Shown: positions 1-6,662 of the stretch, piece after piece
Position numbering within the stretch: the first letter of the stretch is position 1
Layout: every line of letters begins with the position of its first letter
Source: Lachnospiraceae bacterium UBA935
GTDB lineage: Bacteria; Bacillota; Clostridia; Lachnospirales; Lachnospiraceae
NCBI GenBank assembly: GCA_002293525.1
Contig: DBDJ01000023.1
Span: 1-48,505 of the forward strand
Length of the DNA stretch: 48,505 nucleotides
Direction: 5' to 3'
Translations under genes and position numbers: made by a program
The notes under the pieces: generated by a model
What the model was told of the DNA's origin: nothing
Seen by the model: the letters and a program-made list of their open reading frames with translations, nothing else
The model's database searches: none

Positions 1-2
1 TC

Positions 3-851
3 CTGGGTTCCCGGCGTAAAAAATTGAATATCTGTAAAGTTTCCTCGATGCCCATGGAGGAAAAATATAACCGGCTGAATCAATTAATTGAACCTTTTGG
101 TTACTGCTATAACAATTGCCAAGACGCTTTTAGTACCACCCTCGATGCATGGCAGAAGGACTTTGGCTATATATACGCCTATGATAAATTTTCTCCGTTC
201 ATCAATCTGGTCTTCGACTGCGAACCTGTCTACTTTTACTACGACAACAAGACCTGGCTGATCGAATTTTGGAAAGGCCAGTATGGTATCAATGCCGGCG
301 GAGAAATCGGGATCTATTACGTGGATTACATCGTCCCCCGCAAGAAACTGAGAAAAACCCTCTTTTTCGGAGTTCCCGCCGACGAGATGATGCCGCTATC
401 CATGGATCTGTGCCATTATAACGAGTCTATAGTACAGCTGTCCAAACGTCATTGGTGGCTGACTGCCTTCCGCATGGGGAGCTTTTGTGCCCCTAAAAAA
501 CTTACCATGAATATTTCTATTACTTTCCCTACCAAAGAAATGCTGGAAGCCTTTGTGAACGCGATGCTGGATATCGGTTATCGACCGAATGATATCTGTA
601 TCTGCGGATCGCAGGTGTTCTTTACTTTTGACAGACCCTTCACCAAAACAGGAGGCTGGTTCCGGAAGCTATGGGGTAAATTCTCTTTGCTGCAAGACCG
701 TCTTTTATGCTGGCTCTACCGTGTTGTCACCCGACCTTTCTGCCTGACCGTGGATAAACTTATGTATATGTACTTTTATATTCCTTTCGGTTTCCGGCGG
801 ATGATTCGCCTTAAACGGTTAAGAGGAAATAAAAATCGGAAAGGTCGGTAA
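3..851 (+). CDS. DUF4474-like protein, 5' end cut by window edge
   Basis: The reading frame stays open to the first bases of the window, so the gene begins further upstream; the first possible start inside is a TTG at 24. The visible part starts with a basic stretch (GSRRKK), as if just after an N-terminal membrane anchor. It continues with FGYCYNNCQDAFSTTLDAW, then the block IEFWKGQYGINAGGEIG about 85 residues into the visible part. I recall these motifs from the DUF4474 family of Clostridia, whose function is unknown. The C-terminal third is rich in aromatic and basic residues and may contact the membrane. The gene ends 5 bases before the next gene, which suggests one transcript. Family assignment is from memory; function is not known. 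Confidence 0.7.
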   Translation: MGSRRKKLNICKVSSMPMEEKYNRLNQLIEPFGYCYNNCQDAFSTTLDAWQKDFGYIYAYDKFSPFINLVFDCEPVYFYYDNKTWLIEFWKGQYGINAGGEIGIYYVDYIVPRKKLRKTLFFGVPADEMMPLSMDLCHYNESIVQLSKRHWWLTAFRMGSFCAPKKLTMNISITFPTKEMLEAFVNAMLDIGYRPNDICICGSQVFFTFDRPFTKTGGWFRKLWGKFSLLQDRLLCWLYRVVTRPFCLTVDKLMYMYFYIPFGFRRMIRLKRLRGNKNRKGR

Positions 852-856
852 CGATT

Positions 857-1684
857 ATGGGCTACTATTCCAGAATCAGTAAAGCATTCGAGAATGTGCC
901 GCACCTTATCCTTGACGATGACTCAAAATATATCCTGATCAGCGACTGTCACCGCGGCGACGGTACTTCCAATGACAATTTCCTCAAAAACCAGAACCTT
1001 TATTTTTCAGCCCTGCGGCATTATTATGCTTTGGGCTATACCTATATCGAGCTGGGAGACGGGGATGAGCTATGGGAAAACCGTGACATAAAAACAATCA
1101 TGGAAATACACAGCAATGTTTTTTGGCTTCTTTCCTTGTTCCGGCAGAAAAACCGTTTATATCTGGTTTACGGAAACCATGACATGGCGAAGCGAAAAAA
1201 AAAGCTGTTACCCGACATGCCCGTCTTTTCCGGCATCATCATGGAGGATGCTTATAAAGAGAAAAATATTTATCTGCTCCATGGGCATCAGGTTGAATTG
1301 TTTAACTACACTTTCTGGAAGCTGGCCAGATTTTTATGCCGGTATCTGTGGCGGCCGCTGGAGCATTTCGGCGTGACGGATCCCACAGATGCCGCTAAAA
1401 ACAATACTGTTAAATATCGAACGGAGACCCGTCTGACTCATTGGGCCAAAAAAGAGCATAGTATTCTGATCGCCGGACACACCCATCGTCCCATGATGGG
1501 AAGTATCGACTCTCTTTATTTTAATACCGGAAGCTGTGTACATCCCCGATGCATTACCTGTATCGAACTGGAACGGCGCTGTTTTTCTCTGGTAAAATGG
1601 ACTGTGGAAACAAGGCGTGACATGGGACTTTATGTGGCCAGAGAAGTATTGGCCGGGCCGGTCTGTATTGATGAATTGATATAA
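857..1684 (+). CDS. Calcineurin-like metallophosphoesterase
   Basis: This 275-residue protein carries the ordered metal-binding motifs of calcineurin-like phosphoesterases. They are ISDCHRGDG (about residues 28-36), GDGDELWE (about 67-74), GNHD (about 106-109), LLHGHQVE (about 140-147) and GHTHRP (about 207-212), then FNTGSCVHP. The layout resembles LpxH and other UDP-2,3-diacylglucosamine hydrolase-like enzymes. A Gram-positive host has no lipid A, so the substrate is probably another phosphodiester or pyrophosphate. The gene starts 5 bases after the DUF4474-like gene and is probably co-transcribed with it. The start ATG has only a weak ribosome site. The fold is well supported; the substrate is unknown. 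Confidence 0.85.
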   Translation: MGYYSRISKAFENVPHLILDDDSKYILISDCHRGDGTSNDNFLKNQNLYFSALRHYYALGYTYIELGDGDELWENRDIKTIMEIHSNVFWLLSLFRQKNRLYLVYGNHDMAKRKKKLLPDMPVFSGIIMEDAYKEKNIYLLHGHQVELFNYTFWKLARFLCRYLWRPLEHFGVTDPTDAAKNNTVKYRTETRLTHWAKKEHSILIAGHTHRPMMGSIDSLYFNTGSCVHPRCITCIELERRCFSLVKWTVETRRDMGLYVAREVLAGPVCIDELI

Positions 1685-1729
1685 AATCAATTACTGATTG
1701 ACCATAATTCAAGCATGAGGAGATCATTC

Positions 1730-2332
1730 ATGAGCAGCTATAGCAGACTGAACGGCAGTCAGACCTTCATTAATCTGGCAAATGCATTTGCCCGGGAATC
1801 GCTTGAATATCACCGATATCTATCCTATGCCGACATTGCCAGGCAAGAAAACCAAAAAGTAGTGGAAGCGGTTTTTTTAGAAACCTCTGACAATGAGCGG
1901 ACACATGGCAAGATATTTTATGATTACTTGAGCGAGGGCATGAATCATACCGCACCGGAGCCGATCGTCCGCGTGACCATCGCTTTAGGTTCCATTGCCG
2001 ATAATCTTTCTGCCGCTTCTATGAACGAGTACGAAGAATGGTCTGCTCTCTATCCGTCTTATGGTCAGACTGCAGAAGCGGAAGGCTTTGATACTATTGC
2101 CAGATCCTTCTTTGCAATTGCTTCCATAGAAAAAAGGCACGATACACGCTTTCGGGAATATCTTGAACGTTTTAATACGGCTTCTCTTACCCTTTCCGAA
2201 ACCCCGACGGAATGGGAATGTCTAAATTGCGGCTACCGTCACGGCGGTAGATCGGCACCCGAGAAATGTCCGGCCTGTCAGCATGGAAAAGGAAGTTACA
2301 AGCTAGTATGCGACAGGATTTCCCCCCTTTAA
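1730..2332 (+). CDS. Rubrerythrin
   Basis: Rubrerythrins are non-haem di-iron peroxidases that protect anaerobes from hydrogen peroxide. The protein has an N-terminal ferritin-like four-helix region with iron-ligand motifs (FARESLEYHRY near residue 20, ETSDNERTHGKIF near 50, IASIEKRHDTRF near 130). A C-terminal rubredoxin-type domain carries cysteine pairs CLNC and CPAC. I chose the ATG at 1730 because GAGGAG lies 7 bases upstream; that purine run sits inside a spurious in-frame ATG at 1715, which I rejected. The product is 200 residues, normal for the family. A strong terminator follows. It appears to be a single gene with its own stop signal. Confidence 0.92.
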   Translation: MSSYSRLNGSQTFINLANAFARESLEYHRYLSYADIARQENQKVVEAVFLETSDNERTHGKIFYDYLSEGMNHTAPEPIVRVTIALGSIADNLSAASMNEYEEWSALYPSYGQTAEAEGFDTIARSFFAIASIEKRHDTRFREYLERFNTASLTLSETPTEWECLNCGYRHGGRSAPEKCPACQHGKGSYKLVCDRISPL

Positions 2333-2370
2333 TAAGTAAAATAAGTATTGAGACAACAACTACAATTAAA

Positions 2371-2408
2371 GAAACCGGGAAGTATATCCTCCCGGTTTCT
2401 TTTGTTTG
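2371..2408 (+). terminator. Rho-independent terminator after rubrerythrin
   Basis: A 10-bp perfect stem (GAAACCGGGA, 2371-2380, with TCCCGGTTTC, 2390-2399) and a 9-base loop are followed by TTTTTGTTT. It ends the plus-strand run. The A-rich 5' side could also stop the convergent small regulator gene. Confidence 0.85.
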
Positions 2409-2410
2409 AC

Positions 2411-2638
2411 TTAAGCACCTCTTTTGGTGGCTTCACTCAGTTTTTCCTCGTCAATGAATTGGGTAAAAGGCACTTCCAAAGTGACGCAGAGCCTTATGTA
2501 CTCATCGATATTACATTTTCTCTTTCCTTGTAGAATGAGCGAGAGCTGATGCTCTGTAATATCCGCTTTCTTAGCGATCACTTTTTGTTTCAATCCTCTT
2601 TCCAGGATAAACCTCTTTAGTCTTTTTCTGTCAAACAT
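2411..2638 (-). CDS. Small XRE-family DNA-binding protein
   Basis: This 75-residue protein is almost entirely a Cro/CI-type helix-turn-helix: RGLKQKVIAKKADITEHQLS is the recognition region, followed by LILQGKRKCNIDEYIRLC. It lacks any sensor or effector domain. The start ATG is preceded by AAAAGGGGGA about 8 bases upstream. A 25-bp dyad lies directly in its upstream region (2664-2688), so autoregulation is likely. Its target genes are not evident. The gene is convergent with rubrerythrin, sharing the terminator at 2371. Confidence 0.75.
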   Translation of the reverse strand: MFDRKRLKRFILERGLKQKVIAKKADITEHQLSLILQGKRKCNIDEYIRLCVTLEVPFTQFIDEEKLSEATKRGA

Positions 2639-2663
2639 TTCACATCCCCCTTTTCTGGTATTT

Positions 2664-2688
2664 ATGTTATAAATTCACTATATAACAT
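2664..2688. promoter_or_regulatory. Dyad, probable operator of the small XRE regulator
   Basis: Perfect 8-bp arms ATGTTATA (2664-2671) and TATAACAT (2681-2688) are separated by 9 bases, 26 bases upstream of the regulator start. The spacing of about 1.7 helical turns suits a dimeric HTH protein. The rest of the 295-base gap up to 2933 is AT-rich; I see nothing firm in it. Confidence 0.45.
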
Positions 2689-2933
2689 TTTTTCTATTAT
2701 GTCAATTATCTAAATGGATAAATTTGATATTTTTCTTCAAAAAGTTTCTCGGATGATCATATTATGTCGATTCTTGCACTTATGATCATAGAACTTTTCC
2801 ATAAACAATTCTATTTTACTTGTTATTTCTTTGATCAGGAAAGATTTATTTCATTATATTTGTTAAACTCGTTATTTCCGATAATAAGATTGAATATTCC
2901 GAACAAGCTTATTCATAATTAATCGGCCCATCC

Positions 2934-3611
2934 TCAATCTTTTTTCGGCAGGAACGGCAAGATGCGTTCCGCAAATCCCGGCATCGTTATGGTCTGTAGA
3001 TAAACCTTGCCGGGGCCTTCCAAGGTCGTCAGAAACAAGCCTTCACCGCCGAACAAAACGTTTTTAAACCCCTTTACCACCTCGGCAGAATACTTGACCC
3101 CTTTTTGATATGCGGCAACATTACCTGTATTTACTTTTATTTTCTCGCCTTTCTTTAAATCCAGTTCGCGGACGCTGCCGTCAATTTCCAGGAATACCAG
3201 GCCGTTGCCTGCGACTTCCTGCATCGCCAGGCCTTCGCCGCCAAAAAAAGATCCCTTCACTCCGGGAGGGATATATACACTTAAGCTTACATCCGGCTGT
3301 GCGCATAGAAAAGCACTTTTCTGGCAAATATAAGCGCCTTCTCCCACATTCAGGGCAAGGATCGCTCCGGGAAAGCTTGAAGCAACCGTAATATACTGCC
3401 CATCCGCCTCGGCCGTATAGCTGGCCATAAACAGCGAATCCCCTGTCAGCATACGGCCAAAGCCTTTAAGCAAGCCTCCCTTCATATTTGTTTCCATTTT
3501 GATCTGATCTGACATCCATGTCATACCGCCTGACTGGGTATAAATGCTTTCGCCCCGGTCAAGATAAATGATTACCGCCGGCAGATTACCGCCGAAAACT
3601 TCATGCCTCAT
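2934..3611 (-). CDS. AIM24/TIGR00266-family protein
   Basis: This 225-residue protein is made of repeated beta-strand units with the glycine-rich signatures of the TIGR00266/AIM24 family. These include LDRGESIYTQSGGMTWM (about 17-33), a FFGGEGLAMQEV block (about 121-132) and LFGGEGLFLTTLEGPGKVYLQ near the end. The family forms a double-psi or trimeric beta fold; its bacterial biochemical role is not established. The start is firm: AAAGGAGGT lies 6 bases before the ATG. It follows rpsI in the same direction but after a probable terminator and a tandem-repeat region, so it is likely a separate unit. No signal peptide or membrane segment is visible, so it should be cytoplasmic. Confidence 0.85.
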   Translation of the reverse strand: MRHEVFGGNLPAVIIYLDRGESIYTQSGGMTWMSDQIKMETNMKGGLLKGFGRMLTGDSLFMASYTAEADGQYITVASSFPGAILALNVGEGAYICQKSAFLCAQPDVSLSVYIPPGVKGSFFGGEGLAMQEVAGNGLVFLEIDGSVRELDLKKGEKIKVNTGNVAAYQKGVKYSAEVVKGFKNVLFGGEGLFLTTLEGPGKVYLQTITMPGFAERILPFLPKKD

Positions 3612-3635
3612 ATCGAAACCTCCTTTCAGATCCCG

Positions 3636-3749
3636 CCTATTGAAACCTTAGCCTATCGAAACCTTAGCCTACTGAAATAGATACCTTAGCCTATCGAAAC
3701 CTTAGCCTACTGAAATAGATACCTTAGCCTATTGAAATAGAAATCTTAG
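3636..3749. repeat. Tandem repeats of 16 and 22 bp in the rpsI to AIM24 gap
   Basis: Six head-to-tail units lie at 3636-3651, 3652-3667, 3668-3689, 3690-3705, 3706-3727 and 3728-3749 (lengths 16, 16, 22, 16, 22, 22). All start CCTA(T/C) and end (C/T)TTAG. A 38-bp higher-order unit is repeated exactly (3652-3689 and 3690-3727). On the minus strand the short unit reads CTAAGGTTTCGATAGG, close to the ribosome-site/start region of the downstream gene (AGGTTTCGATATG). The array may therefore have grown from that leader. It is not a CRISPR: there are no unique spacers. Confidence 0.9.
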
Positions 3750-3761
3750 TCTAAAACAAAG

Positions 3762-3800
3762 CAGGACATTTTCAATCCATTATGTCTTGAAAACATCCTG
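3762..3800 (-). terminator. Probable terminator of the rplM-rpsI transcript
   Basis: Arms CAGGACATTTTCAA (3762-3775) and TTGAAAACATCCTG (3787-3800) pair at 12 of 14 positions around an 11-base loop. On the minus strand they are followed by CTTTGTTTTAG. It lies 22 bases after the rpsI stop. Confidence 0.6.
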
Positions 3801-3821
3801 TCACAGTTTAATTGATCAAAT

Positions 3822-4217
3822 TTATCTCTTCGAAAACTGAGGAGCCCTACGGGCGGCCTTGAGTCCGTATTTCTTTCTTTCTTTCATACGGGGATCCCTG
3901 GTCAGATATCCTTCCTTCTTCAGTATCGGGCGGTAATCGGCATCTGCCTGGAGCAAAGCCCTGGCAAGACCGTGCCGGATCGCACCGGCCTGACCGGTCG
4001 TGCCGCCGCCGCGTACCGTTATCATCAAGTCAAACTTGCCTAATGTATCAGTAGCTACTAACGGCTGGCGAACGATAACCTTCAGGGTTTCCATCCCAAA
4101 GTAATCATCAATGTCTCTTTTATTGATTATAATACTTCCTTTGCCGGGCGCCAGAAATACCCTTGCAATAGATTTTTTCCTTCTGCCTGTTCCATAGCAT
4201 TTTGCTGTTTTAGCCAT
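3822..4217 (-). CDS. rpsI: 30S ribosomal protein S9
   Basis: S9 binds 16S rRNA in the small-subunit head, and its C-terminal tail reaches the P-site tRNA. The 131-residue product has the family N-terminus YGTGRRKKSIARVFLAPG, the central GGGTTGQAGAIRHGLARAL motif and the basic tail ending in QFSKR, all at expected positions and full length. AAAGGAG precedes the ATG by 9 bases. It follows rplM by 29 bases, the conserved L13-S9 pair of most bacteria, and shares the rplM promoter. Confidence 0.97.
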   Translation of the reverse strand: MAKTAKCYGTGRRKKSIARVFLAPGKGSIIINKRDIDDYFGMETLKVIVRQPLVATDTLGKFDLMITVRGGGTTGQAGAIRHGLARALLQADADYRPILKKEGYLTRDPRMKERKKYGLKAARRAPQFSKR

Positions 4218-4246
4218 TCTTATTATCTCCTTTCAGTCCCTTCCGT

Positions 4247-4675
4247 CTAAAATACCAGAGCTTCGGGTTTCTGTGCCGCCTGATTGTGTTCCGGTCCGGC
4301 ATATACATGAAGCTTGGTGTACATTTGTCTTCCTAAAGGTCCCTTGGGAAGCATGCCCTTCACGGCATGTTCAACCACGTGTTCCGGCTTCTTCGCCAAC
4401 ATCTCACGCAGTGTGGTTTCTTTCACGCCGCCCACATACTCGGAATGGCGAAAATATGTCTTCTGATCCAGCTTCTTGCCGGTCACTTTGATCTTCGCGG
4501 CATTTACTACGATGACATAATCACCGGTATCCATGTGAGGGGTAAAGATCGCTTTATTCTTACCTCTTAACACCTTGGCAACTTCACTTGCCAGACGTCC
4601 CAAAGTCATATCAGCAGCATCCACTACATACCATTTTCTCTCAATGGTAGCTGGGCTGGCCATAAATGTATTCAT
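4247..4675 (-). CDS. rplM: 50S ribosomal protein L13
   Basis: L13 is an early-assembly protein of the large ribosomal subunit. The 142-residue product starts MNTFMASPATIERKWYVVDA and shows the family motifs LGRLASEVAKVLRGKNK, HMDTGDYVIVVNA and GMLPKGPLGRQM. An upstream in-frame start at 4768 would add 31 unrelated residues. The ATG at 4675 is preceded by GGAGGT 9 bases upstream and gives the normal family length, so I use it. A consensus promoter and a leader of about 165 bases precede it. Confidence 0.97.
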   Translation of the reverse strand: MNTFMASPATIERKWYVVDAADMTLGRLASEVAKVLRGKNKAIFTPHMDTGDYVIVVNAAKIKVTGKKLDQKTYFRHSEYVGGVKETTLREMLAKKPEHVVEHAVKGMLPKGPLGRQMYTKLHVYAGPEHNQAAQKPEALVF

Positions 4676-4841
4676 TGTATTACCTCCGTTAAACTGTCTT
4701 TCTCGTAAGAAATGCCCTCCGGCTATCTCTTCCTGATACGGATGTCCGGGCCGTATGCGGGTCATCAAACCGGTAATCGGCCGATATCTGTTGACAGCTT
4801 GCCGGGGCTATTGGCTTAACTGACAAAAAATACCGCCACAT
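4676..4841 (-). promoter_or_regulatory. Long rplM 5' leader, possible L13 autoregulatory RNA
   Basis: From the promoter at 4848-4876 the transcript would begin near 4841, leaving about 165 untranslated bases. The leader contains a hairpin ATACGG/CCGTAT (4736-4741 with 4751-4756) and a self-complementary ATCGGCCGAT segment. L13 leaders that bind ribosomal protein are known in Firmicutes; I cannot confirm the published consensus here, so the regulatory role is inference. Confidence 0.4.
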
Positions 4842-4847
4842 TGCAAT

Positions 4848-4876
4848 ATTATAGTATACACGACCGGGTGTGTCAA
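4848..4876 (-). promoter_or_regulatory. Consensus sigma-A promoter of rplM-rpsI
   Basis: On the minus strand TTGACA (4871-4876) and TATAAT (4848-4853) are separated by exactly 17 bases. Both hexamers match the consensus perfectly, as expected for a ribosomal protein operon. It also shows that rplM-rpsI need not depend on read-through from truA. Confidence 0.88.
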
Positions 4877-4922
4877 GGATTTCTTTTGCTTTTGGCTTTT
4901 GGCTTTTTAAATTTAAGCATGG

Positions 4923-5106
4923 GGCTCGGGGGGCGGAGGGCTGAACGGTCGGATTTTCTCTCTGGACGCGGCGTTTATAGCACTCCGAGGAACCCAGAGC
5001 ATTCAAGTCTCGCCCAGAGGGGCTCCACTTGAATTGGTTTCCTCTGCGTTGGCACTTAATGCGTCCGCCGAGAAAACCGACCGCCCAGCCCTCCGCCCTC
5101 CGAGCC
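4923..5106. repeat. E3: long imperfect inverted repeat between truA and rplM
   Basis: Outer arms at 4923-4970 and 5060-5106 share GGCTCGG(G/A)GGGCGGAGGGCTG, CGGTCGG and GGACGC in inverted orientation. Inside, GAGGAACCCA with TGGTTTCCTC and ATTCAAGT (5000-5007) with ACTTGAAT (5027-5034) extend the fold, so nearly the whole 184 bases can form one long hairpin. It sits just upstream of the rplM promoter. It is much more GC-rich than its surroundings. The end motif GGCTCGGGGGGCGGA recurs at 29748-29762, so this is a dispersed element. It has no coding capacity I can support. It could be a MITE-like element or a strong terminator for truA. Confidence 0.75.
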
Positions 5107-5160
5107 TTGCGACCACCACTTTTTCGTCAGGACTCTATAAATAATTGATACAATTTGACT

Positions 5161-5910
5161 CTACTTAAATTGATACTGAACCAGCGTTAACCCGTTTGCC
5201 GGAACCGTAGGCCCGGCTGCCTGACGTTCCTTGGCATCAAGTATGTCGCGGACATGTTCGGCTTTATACTTTCCATATCCGACTTCCATCAGCGTGCCGA
5301 CGATTATTCTCACCATATTGTATAGAAAACCGTTTCCGCAGACCCTGACCACGATTTCCTTCCCCTGGCGCTCCACGGTTGCTTCATATATAGTACGTAT
5401 TGTACTGTCCACCACTGTTGCCACCGAACAGAAACTTTTAAAATCATGCTCTCCCACCAGAAAGGCTGCTGCATCGCTCATGGACATGACATCTAGCTGG
5501 CGGTACGTGAATCCTGCATAAAGACGTTTTGTCGGTAAGGGGAATTCTGCGTTGTAAATCCGATATTCATATGTTTTGCGGCTGTCGCAATGCCTCGGAT
5601 GAAAATCACCCGCCACTTCCTCTGATTTCTGGATGCGGATGTCATCCGGCAGCCGCTGGTTCAGGGCATAGGCGATCTTTTCCCCGGGAATCCTTGTTGC
5701 CGTATCAAACACCGCTACGTTCCCCAGGGCATGCACCCCAGCGTCTGTCCTGCTGCCGCCGATCACCGTGATTGCTTCACCCATCAGTTCCGAAAGATGC
5801 CTGTTCAGTTCTCCTTCGATCGTCGGAACCTTCGGCTGAATCTGCCATCCTTTATAACCGGTTCCGTCATATGCGACAGTCAGCATGATCCGCTTTTTTT
5901 GCTGATTCAT
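5161..5910 (-). CDS. truA: tRNA pseudouridine(38-40) synthase TruA
   Basis: TruA converts uridines 38-40 of the tRNA anticodon arm to pseudouridine. The 249-residue product has the family start MLTVAYDGTGYKGWQIQP and the catalytic motif GGSRTDAGVHALG with the nucleophilic Asp at residue 56. Further blocks are FHPRHCDSRKTYEYRIYN, DFKSFCS and NGFLYNMVRIIVGTLMEVG. The length is normal. CAGGAG lies 7 bases before the ATG. In most Firmicutes it directly follows ecfT; here a gap of 752 bases filled with the E1/E2 repeats separates them, so it may now be poorly coupled to ecfT. Confidence 0.96.
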   Translation of the reverse strand: MNQQKKRIMLTVAYDGTGYKGWQIQPKVPTIEGELNRHLSELMGEAITVIGGSRTDAGVHALGNVAVFDTATRIPGEKIAYALNQRLPDDIRIQKSEEVAGDFHPRHCDSRKTYEYRIYNAEFPLPTKRLYAGFTYRQLDVMSMSDAAAFLVGEHDFKSFCSVATVVDSTIRTIYEATVERQGKEIVVRVCGNGFLYNMVRIIVGTLMEVGYGKYKAEHVRDILDAKERQAAGPTVPANGLTLVQYQFK

Positions 5911-5931
5911 GGTTTCTCCTGTTTCTTGGTT

Positions 5932-5978
5932 GTTCTGGGTAGGTTATTGCCTTTTGTGGTTCTGGGTAGGTTGTCGCC
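5932..5978. repeat. Short direct repeat upstream of truA
   Basis: Two 20-bp copies of GTTCTGGGTAGGTT(A/G)T(T/C)GCC lie at 5932-5951 and 5959-5978, identical at 18 of 20 positions. They abut the left end of E1, so they may be a scar of its arrival. Confidence 0.7.
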
Positions 5979-5980
5979 GA

Positions 5981-6216
5981 CAATAGACACGAACAGGAAT
6001 TAGTATTTGGTTCATGTGTCCGTAATCTAAGAGATACTAAGCATCTCCCGTCATTAGTCGGCAAATCCCGGAACCGTCGGCAAGCACCCTCCTTGGTGCG
6101 TGCCGACTTGTGCGGACATCCATGTCCGCACATTCCTATACATTCGTATGGAGATGCTAAATATCTCTAAGATCACTCCCAAAATCACTAAATACTAATT
6201 CCTGTTCGTGTCTATT
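5981..6216. repeat. E1: palindromic element, 28-bp terminal inverted repeats
   Basis: Perfect 28-bp terminal inverted repeats (5981-6008 and 6189-6216, starting CAATAGACACGAACAGG) enclose a core at 6012-6185. The core contains a 25-bp stem (6024-6048 with 6150-6174, 21 of 25 paired), hairpin 1 at 6076-6107 and a perfect 22-base hairpin 2 at 6110-6131 (GTGCGGACAT/ATGTCCGCAC). The same core recurs inverted in E2. There is no credible coding sequence. Possible identities are a non-autonomous MITE-like element, a REP/BIME-like unit or a structured RNA. Confidence 0.85.
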
Positions 6217-6240
6217 GCCGAATTTACGTACATCTGCTTT

Positions 6241-6635
6241 TGGCAAGTTTGGGAGCAGGCGCTGGGGTCTGCGGCTCCTGGCCTACAGGCTGCCACCTGG
6301 GCTACCGCGCCGTACGCTTGGCCCTGGTGCAGCTTGGGAGCGGGCTTTGGCGATTTTGGGAGTAGTCTTAGTGATACTTAGCATCCCCAATCAACTACAT
6401 AGTAATGTGCGGACACGGATGTCCGCACAAGTCGGCACGCGCCATGGAGGGCGCTTGCCGACGGTTACGGGAGCCGCTGTAACCATCGGGGGGATGTTTA
6501 GTATCTCTTAGACTACGGACACATGAGCCAAAGCCCGCTCCCAAGCTGCACCAGGGCCAAGCGTACGGCGCGGTAGCCCAGGTGGCAGCCTGTAGGCCAG
6601 GGGCCGCAGACCCCAGCGCCTGCTCCCAAACTTGC
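6241..6635. repeat. E2: inverted copy of the E1 core inside 110-bp inverted arms
   Basis: Two 110-bp arms (6241-6350 and 6526-6635) are inverted copies with a single mismatch. They are GC-rich and unrelated to the arms of E1. Between them, 6351-6525 is the reverse complement of the E1 core with point differences. Its parts are outer stem 6363-6387 with 6489-6513, hairpin 2 at 6406-6427 and hairpin 1 at 6430-6461. It begins 27 bases after the ecfT stop. Open frames across the arms are by-products of the palindrome. Confidence 0.88.
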
Positions 6636-6662
6636 CCTCCCCCCACACACAACCTACATAAC

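Noticed and set aside
1715..1729. Rubrerythrin start at 1715
   Set aside because: That ATG is part of the ATGAGGAG purine run that serves as the ribosome site for the ATG at 1730.
3636..3749. Possible CRISPR array
   Set aside because: Units are contiguous, without unique spacers, and there are no cas genes in the window.
4676..4768. Longer L13 with 31 extra N-terminal residues
   Set aside because: The extra part is unlike L13, and the ATG at 4675 has an ideal ribosome site and gives the family length.
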